Source: an uncultured Luminiphilus sp.
GTDB taxonomy: Bacteria; Pseudomonadota; Gammaproteobacteria; Pseudomonadales; Halieaceae
Reading direction: 5' to 3'
NCBI GenBank assembly: GCA_943787485.1
Contig: CALSMP010000006.1
Location: forward strand, 234,275-298,274
DNA length: 64,000 nt
The first letter of the stretch is position 1, and every line of letters begins with the position of its first letter. Of this stretch, positions 59,250-64,000 are shown in pieces. Below the pieces are notes generated by a model, which was not told the DNA's origin, did not search any database, and worked only from the letters and a program-made list of their open reading frames with translations. A program made the position numbers and the translations under genes.

Positions 59250-60449
59250 ATGAAGTTTTCTTTGGGACCCGGCGCGATGGTGGCGGCGGCTTTTATTGGC
59301 CCTGGCACAGTGACCACCGCAACGGCAACGGGGGCAGCGACCGGGCTGTCCCTTGCCTGGGCTATTTTGCTGTCCATTATTGCCACTCTCGTGCTGCAGG
59401 AACTTGCTGTGCGTCTTGCGCTTGCGACCAATATGGATCTAGCACAACTCATTCGCCAAGCGGGCACCGGCCACTGGTGGCGGATGCCCGTAATCGCGCT
59501 GGTGGTTATTGCTATTGGTGTTGGCAATGCGGCTTACCAGTCAGGCAATTTATCGGGAGCGGCGATCGGCCTGAGCAGCGCCCTGCCGATAGGGTTTGAT
59601 GGCGTGGTCTTGCTCACCAGCACCTTCGCCGGTGTTCTCATCGTGCTCGATCGATACCGACTTCTTGAGGGGATGTTGGTCTTTCTGGTGGGCATGATGG
59701 CGGTGTTGTTCATAGGGCTGGCGTTATTTTGTTTGCCTGCGCTGCTCACACTGGAGCCCGATCGCCTGTTGCCCTCGCTGGGTGTTCACGATGCGACCTT
59801 GATTTTGGCATTAATCGGGACAACCGTTGTGCCCTATAACCTGTTTCTTCACGCGACCGCGGCGCGCCGGCGTTGGTCGGGTGTTCCGGTGGGTCAAGCC
59901 ATCCTCGAGGCCAAGGCTGAGGCGACGCTCGCTATTCTTGTCGGGGGCGTGATCACCTTTGCCTTGATGGCGGTCGCAGCCGCTGTCCTTGGCGGTGCGG
60001 AGCAGGAAGGGGTGCTTAACTCGTTGATGCAGGCCGTGAATCAACGCGCTGAAGGCTGGGGAACATGGGTGGTCGGTGGCGGCCTTTTCGCGGCCGGACT
60101 TACCTCGGCTATTGCTGCACCCGTTGCCGCCGGGTGGGCTGTCTGCGGAGCGTTGGGCCTCTCCACAGCACCTAACAGCCGTGCCTTCAAGGTGGTCGCG
60201 CTTACAGTGCTGGCAATTGGATGGGTTTTCGCGGTGGTAACCCAACGCCCGGTGGGACTGATTGTCACCGCCCAGGCCACCAACGCCGTGTTGCTGCCGC
60301 TTGTTGCACTGCTTCTACTGGGTCTTGCCAACAGCAACATTGTGCCGGGCAGCTACAGAAACTCTCGCAGCCGCAACGCCGCCAGTGGAGTGGTTGTATT
60401 GGTGATACTCCTTCTCGCGGGTACGAAGTTATGGACGTTACTTGCCTGA
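59250..60449 (+). CDS. Nramp-family transporter lacking the canonical metal-binding motif
   Basis: A 399-residue protein with about 11 helices and the LeuT-fold pattern of Nramp. TM1 reads AAFIGPGTVTTATATGAATG, where manganese/iron Nramps have DPGN; TM6 reads GTTVVPYNLFLHA, where they have MPHN. The Asp, Asn, Met and His of the metal site are thus Gly, Thr, Val and Tyr. The fold is preserved but the substrate is probably not Mn2+/Fe2+ in the usual way. The start at 59250 (MKFSLGPGAMVAAA) is set by GGGGAGAG. Confidence 0.82.
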   Translation: MKFSLGPGAMVAAAFIGPGTVTTATATGAATGLSLAWAILLSIIATLVLQELAVRLALATNMDLAQLIRQAGTGHWWRMPVIALVVIAIGVGNAAYQSGNLSGAAIGLSSALPIGFDGVVLLTSTFAGVLIVLDRYRLLEGMLVFLVGMMAVLFIGLALFCLPALLTLEPDRLLPSLGVHDATLILALIGTTVVPYNLFLHATAARRRWSGVPVGQAILEAKAEATLAILVGGVITFALMAVAAAVLGGAEQEGVLNSLMQAVNQRAEGWGTWVVGGGLFAAGLTSAIAAPVAAGWAVCGALGLSTAPNSRAFKVVALTVLAIGWVFAVVTQRPVGLIVTAQATNAVLLPLVALLLLGLANSNIVPGSYRNSRSRNAASGVVVLVILLLAGTKLWTLLA

Positions 60450-60651
60450 GTGATACGCTGGATCATTGGGGGCATCTCGTGCACTATGACGGCTCGTTAG
60501 TCATGCAAAATTCTTATACTGCGTAAAACAAAAAATAAGCCCATACGCGCAATCCTTGCCCGCGATGCCCCGGTCCACGATGCCACCGTCTGTGACGGTA
60601 GTGTTGATCAAGCTGCCGGCAAGGACCCGCAGGCTCTTTAGGAGGTCTCCC

Positions 60652-62163
60652 ATGAAAACGCTTATCGCTGTCACCTTGTTGCTCCTCGCCCCGTCGCTGA
60701 TGGCCGCGGATAAGCCCAACGTGTTGGTGATCTGGGGCGACGATATCGGCTTTTGGAATTTATCGACCAACAACATGGGCATGATGGGCTACCGCACGCC
60801 CAATATTGATCGTATCGCCAATGAGGGCGCCAAGTTCACCGATTACTACGGTCAGCAAAGTTGCACGGCGGGTCGCTCGGCGTTTATCACCGGCCAATCG
60901 CCGATCCGCACAGGACTCACCAAGGTGGGCATTCCCGGCGCCGATCTCGGCATTCGATCTGAAGATGTGACCTTGGCGTCGTTGCTAAAAGAGCAGGGTT
61001 ACGTCACCGGCCAATACGGCAAGAACCATCTTGGCGACCGTGACGAATTTCTCCCCACTCAGCATGGTTTCGACGAGTTCTTTGGCAACTTGTATCACCT
61101 AAACGCCGAGGAAGAGCCCGAGCACCCCGACTACCCAACTGATCCGGCTTTTCGTGAACGCTTTGGTCCTCGCGGTGTGATCCGCTCCTATGCTGATGGA
61201 CGTGTTGAGGACACCGGCGCCCTCACCAAAAAGCGAATGGAGACCGTCGATCGCGAATTTCTGGCAGGTGCGCAGGATTTTATTGCCAAGGCGGTGGCAG
61301 AGGACAAGCCGTTCTTTGTCTGGTTTAACTCTACCCGAATGCACTATTACACCCACACCGCCGATGACGAGCTGGGTCTCTCCGGTCAGGGTTTCTACAA
61401 CGACGCGATGGTTGGCCACGATATGCTGGTGGGGGAGCTGCTCGATCAGCTCGACGAGCTTGGCGTTGCGGATAACACGATCGTGTTCTACTCCACCGAC
61501 AATGGGCCTCACTACAATATGTGGCCCGATGCAGGCATAACTCCGTTTCGCAGTGAGAAGAACACCAACTGGGAAGGGGGCTTTAGGGTGCCTGCGATGG
61601 TGCGCTGGCCCGGGCAGATTCCCGAAGGTCAGGTGCTCAATGGCATGATGTCCCATGAAGATTGGGTACCAACGATAATGGCCGCGGCGGGTCGCCCGGA
61701 GATAGCAGGTGAGCTTAAAGAAGGGGTTCGCATTAACGGACGGGACTACAAAAATCATCTCGATGGCTTTAACGCACTCCCTTATTTGATGGGCGAGACG
61801 ACCGAGTCGCCACGGACCGCTTTTTTTTACTGGAGCGACGACGGGCTTTTGACCGGCATTCGGGTTGGTGACTGGAAGGTGGTATTTGCGGAGCAGCGCG
61901 CACAGGGGTTCGATGTTTGGCGCGAACAGTTCGACACCCTGCGCATTCCCAAGGTCTTTCATCTGCGCCGTGATCCTTTCGAGCGAGCCGACGAAAATGC
62001 CAACGTCTATGACGATTGGTGGAACCGCGTCGCTTTGGCGCGCATTGGTCTGGCGCGGGTTGAGTTGGAAAAATTCCTGTACAGCCTGCGTCTGTATCCC
62101 CCGAGACAGCGACCCGCCACCTTCACCATCGATCAGATGATGGAGCCTTTTTTCGAAAACTAA
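60652..62163 (+). CDS. Secreted sulfatase (formylglycine-dependent, arylsulfatase-like)
   Basis: A 503-residue exported hydrolase: signal peptide (TLIAVTLLLLAPSLMAA), metal-binding NVLVIWGDDIGFWN, and the FGly motif QQSCTAGRSAFITGQSPIR (C-x-A-x-R), with C as the residue converted by a maturation enzyme. GKNHLGDRDEFLPTQHGFDEF and FYSTDNGPH complete the alkaline-phosphatase-like site. AGGAGG precedes the start. The substrate is unknown; marine relatives act on sulfated polysaccharides or aryl sulfates. The next ATG overlaps its stop. Confidence 0.9.
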   Translation: MKTLIAVTLLLLAPSLMAADKPNVLVIWGDDIGFWNLSTNNMGMMGYRTPNIDRIANEGAKFTDYYGQQSCTAGRSAFITGQSPIRTGLTKVGIPGADLGIRSEDVTLASLLKEQGYVTGQYGKNHLGDRDEFLPTQHGFDEFFGNLYHLNAEEEPEHPDYPTDPAFRERFGPRGVIRSYADGRVEDTGALTKKRMETVDREFLAGAQDFIAKAVAEDKPFFVWFNSTRMHYYTHTADDELGLSGQGFYNDAMVGHDMLVGELLDQLDELGVADNTIVFYSTDNGPHYNMWPDAGITPFRSEKNTNWEGGFRVPAMVRWPGQIPEGQVLNGMMSHEDWVPTIMAAAGRPEIAGELKEGVRINGRDYKNHLDGFNALPYLMGETTESPRTAFFYWSDDGLLTGIRVGDWKVVFAEQRAQGFDVWREQFDTLRIPKVFHLRRDPFERADENANVYDDWWNRVALARIGLARVELEKFLYSLRLYPPRQRPATFTIDQMMEPFFEN

Positions 62164-63152
62164 TGGCGACCTCGTCGACACCGCTGCTGCCTAACGCCGG
62201 TGACATCGCGCTGGCAGCAGAGCGATTGGCAGGTCATGCGCTAGCCACCCCTGTTCTGACGAATCGCGTTCTCGATGAAAGAAGTCAGCGCGAGGTTTGG
62301 TGCAAGGCTGAAAACCTGCAGCATACCGGAAGCTTTAAATTCCGGGGCGCTTACCATCGGTTGTCATGTTTGACTCCCGAGGAGCAGTCCCGTGGCGTGG
62401 TCGCCTGGTCTTCGGGGAACCATGCACAAGGTGTTGCCCTCGCCGCAAGCAAGCTTGGCATACGGGCAAGCATTGTTATGCCCTCAGATGCCCCGGCAAT
62501 CAAAACCGCTAATACCTTAGCCTTGGGTGCCCAGGTAATTCCCTACGATCGGTTTAGCGAAGATCGCGAGGCGATTGCCTACGATCTCGCGCGGCGTGAG
62601 GGATATATCATCGTGCCCTCCTATGATGACCCCCATATCATTGCGGGACAGGGCACTGCTGGGTTCGAACTCATGCAAGCGGTGCCAGACCTTGATGCAC
62701 TGCTGGTCTGTTGTAGCGGCGGTGGTTTGGTCGCGGGCTGCGCATTGGCCGCGGAATACCTCAAGCGTGGCTTGGCAATTTACACCGTTGAGCCCGAGGG
62801 GTTCGATGATCATCGCCGTTCTTTCCTGAGCGGTTCCCGCGAGTGCAATACCGGTGACGCCCGATCTTTTTGTGACGCCTTATTGGCACCGACTCCCGGG
62901 GAGCTGACCTTTGCTATCAATCAGCCCCGATTGGCTGGGGGACTGGTGGTGACCGATGATGACGTGGCAGAAGCTATCCGGTTTGGTTTTGAACATCTCA
63001 AGGTTGTTCTCGAGCCAGGCGGCGCAGTCGCCTTAGCGGCGGTGCTGTCGGGCAAGGTGCCAGAAGATAAACGGCGAGTTGGTGTCATGCTATCGGGTGG
63101 GAATATCGATTCGGCGCTGTTTGCGGAACTTATCGCCACGGTATCTTCCTAG
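62163..63152 (+). CDS. PLP-dependent serine/threonine dehydratase-like enzyme
   Basis: A 329-residue fold-type II PLP enzyme. The PLP lysine is in GSFKFRGAYHRL, followed by SSGNHAQGVALAA and the phosphate-binding loop CCSGGGLVAGCAL. There is no C-terminal ACT-like regulatory domain, so it resembles catabolic threonine/serine dehydratases or serine racemases. It overlaps the sulfatase stop by 1 bp. Confidence 0.85.
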   Translation: MATSSTPLLPNAGDIALAAERLAGHALATPVLTNRVLDERSQREVWCKAENLQHTGSFKFRGAYHRLSCLTPEEQSRGVVAWSSGNHAQGVALAASKLGIRASIVMPSDAPAIKTANTLALGAQVIPYDRFSEDREAIAYDLARREGYIIVPSYDDPHIIAGQGTAGFELMQAVPDLDALLVCCSGGGLVAGCALAAEYLKRGLAIYTVEPEGFDDHRRSFLSGSRECNTGDARSFCDALLAPTPGELTFAINQPRLAGGLVVTDDDVAEAIRFGFEHLKVVLEPGGAVALAAVLSGKVPEDKRRVGVMLSGGNIDSALFAELIATVSS

Positions 63153-63181
63153 ACTATGCCCTCAAGAGAGAAGGAGGTTCG

Positions 63182-63763
63182 ATGATGGAACCGGTATTGG
63201 ACTGGGAGCAGCGTTACCAAGACGCCGCAACAGCCTGGGAGCGAGGAGCATTAAACCCCGCCTTTGAGGTCTGGCGTGATCAGCTTGGTATCGATTCGGG
63301 AATAGTGATCGTGCCCGGTTGCGGCCGGGCACCGGAGGTTGTCGAGTTTGCGGCACGCGGATGGGATGTTATCGGCGTAGACCTCGCCGAAACCCCCGTG
63401 ATTTTTCAGCGCGAGGCGCTGGCGAATGCCGGTTTATCCGGGTCGGTTGAACAGGCAAATTTATTTGAATGGAACCCCCCGGTGCCGGCGGATCTTGTCT
63501 ACGAGCAAACCTGCCTATGTGCACTGCATCCTAACCAGTGGCGGGCGTATGAAAGCGCGTTGCATCGATGGCTAAAGCCAGGCGGTCACCTGGCTGCGAT
63601 GTTTATGCAGAAAGAGGGGGAGGGCGGCCCGCCCTTTCACTGTGGTATCGACGCGATGCGCAATCTCTTCCACGAGGAAACATGGCAGTGGAGTGAGCAA
63701 CTCTATCGGTCAGAGCACCAGATCGGGGTTTGCGAACTCGCGTTTCTGCTGACGCGACGATAA
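63182..63763 (+). CDS. TPMT-family SAM-dependent methyltransferase
   Basis: A 193-residue methyltransferase of the thiopurine S-methyltransferase family: WEQRYQDAATAWERG (WxxRW-like start), motif I IVPGCGRAPEVVEFAARGWDVIGVDLAE, YEQTCLCALHP and WLKPGGHLAAMF. Relatives methylate thiols, selenium or tellurium compounds, or halides. AGAAGGAGG lies before the start (ATG ATG). It is the third gene of the sulfatase-dehydratase-methyltransferase run. Confidence 0.85.
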   Translation: MMEPVLDWEQRYQDAATAWERGALNPAFEVWRDQLGIDSGIVIVPGCGRAPEVVEFAARGWDVIGVDLAETPVIFQREALANAGLSGSVEQANLFEWNPPVPADLVYEQTCLCALHPNQWRAYESALHRWLKPGGHLAAMFMQKEGEGGPPFHCGIDAMRNLFHEETWQWSEQLYRSEHQIGVCELAFLLTRR

Positions 63764-63794
63764 GGGCGCTGATCAGGGGCGGTAGCCATCGCAA

Positions 63795-64000
63795 CTATTG
63801 CGCGAGGGCAGTGGACAGAGCGGTTAAACAACGCTGGATGTTCACCGGGTTGCTCGCATAGCCCATCAGGCCAATGCGCCACTGCTTGCCCGCCAATTCG
63901 CCAAGACCGGCACCGATTTCCAGATTAAAGTCTTGCAGGAGTTTGGCTCGCACCGCGGCATCGTCTACCCCCTCGGGAATGCAGACGGAATTGAGCTGTG
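63795..64000 (-). CDS. Class V aminotransferase, C-terminal end (alanine/serine-glyoxylate type)
   Basis: The complement from the window edge reads [20 protein letters not shown], then [42 protein letters not shown] and a stop. This matches the C-terminal domain of alanine-glyoxylate-type aminotransferases (EIGGGLGxLAGKxWRIGLMG). The PLP domain lies beyond the window. Confidence 0.8.
   Translation of the reverse strand, partial: QLNSVCIPEGVDDAAVRAKLLQDFNLEIGAGLGELAGKQWRIGLMGYASNPVNIQRCLTALSTALAQ

Noticed and set aside
61099..62181. A 360-residue open frame on the minus strand opposite the sulfatase
   Set aside because: It is the antisense of a clear sulfatase gene with signal peptide and FGly motif; no own ribosome site or recognisable domain.

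Overview
This is a gammaproteobacterial chromosome segment. Protein sequences and gene order (priA-argS, pilMNOPQ-aroK-aroB-gltBD-hemE, ubiE-ubiJ-ubiB-hisIE-tatABC) point to a marine oligotroph related to Halieaceae/SAR92-type Cellvibrionales. That placement is an inference from protein resemblance and gene order; no 16S gene is present.

Region 1 (1-34,009) is core genome. On the minus strand it holds ubiquinone synthesis (ubiE, ubiJ, ubiB), histidine synthesis (hisI, hisE), the Tat translocase (tatA, tatB, tatC), an MscS-type channel cut by the window edge, argS with a SPOR-domain protein and a DUF971 protein, priA, and penicillin-binding protein 1A. On the plus strand it holds rpmE, a malic enzyme, the type IV pilus alignment and secretin operon pilMNOPQ, the shikimate genes aroK and aroB, glutamate synthase gltBD and hemE. 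These are followed by cysE, a TrmB-like methyltransferase, a hexapeptide acyltransferase, srkA, comF and a DUF3094 protein. The order resembles the Pseudomonas aeruginosa PA5034-PA5070 block, but hslVU and the pha cluster are absent from their usual place.

Region 2 (34,010-41,686) is a 7.6-kb integrative element inserted in the anticodon stem-loop of a tRNA-Pro(CGG) gene. The tRNA is split into a 43-nt 5' part and a 3' part that ends in CCA; a 20-bp direct repeat marks the junctions, and simple excision would restore a perfect 77-nt tRNA. The element carries a P4-type tyrosine integrase next to attR and paired putative arm sites about 80 bp inside each end. It also carries a divergent family-A-like polymerase gene, broken by an IS3-family insertion (IS407-like, 4-bp target duplication) and one frameshift, two small zinc-ribbon proteins, and a duplicated cargo module. 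Each module encodes a secreted protein ending in the same exosortase-type C-terminal tail, and one of them is a leucine-rich-repeat protein full of indels.

Region 3 (41,687-50,500) looks accessory. It has a secreted beta-helix protein, a periplasmic rhodanese, a secreted two-repeat protein, an EthD-domain membrane protein, a divergent pair for gamma-glutamyl-amine metabolism (FAD oxidase and glutamine-synthetase-like ligase) and a six-helix membrane protein. Phased GGCGCRTT-like direct repeats about 21 bp apart precede two of the secreted-protein genes and look like AraC-type operators.

Region 4 (50,492-64,000) has a second shikimate-kinase-like gene, a stand-alone gcvT, a complete MoxR-DUF58-DUF4381-BatA-BatB/C-BatD operon, an HNH endonuclease and an Nramp-family transporter that lacks the usual metal-binding residues. 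It ends with a sulfatase / PLP-dehydratase / TPMT-type methyltransferase cluster and the C-terminus of a class V aminotransferase.
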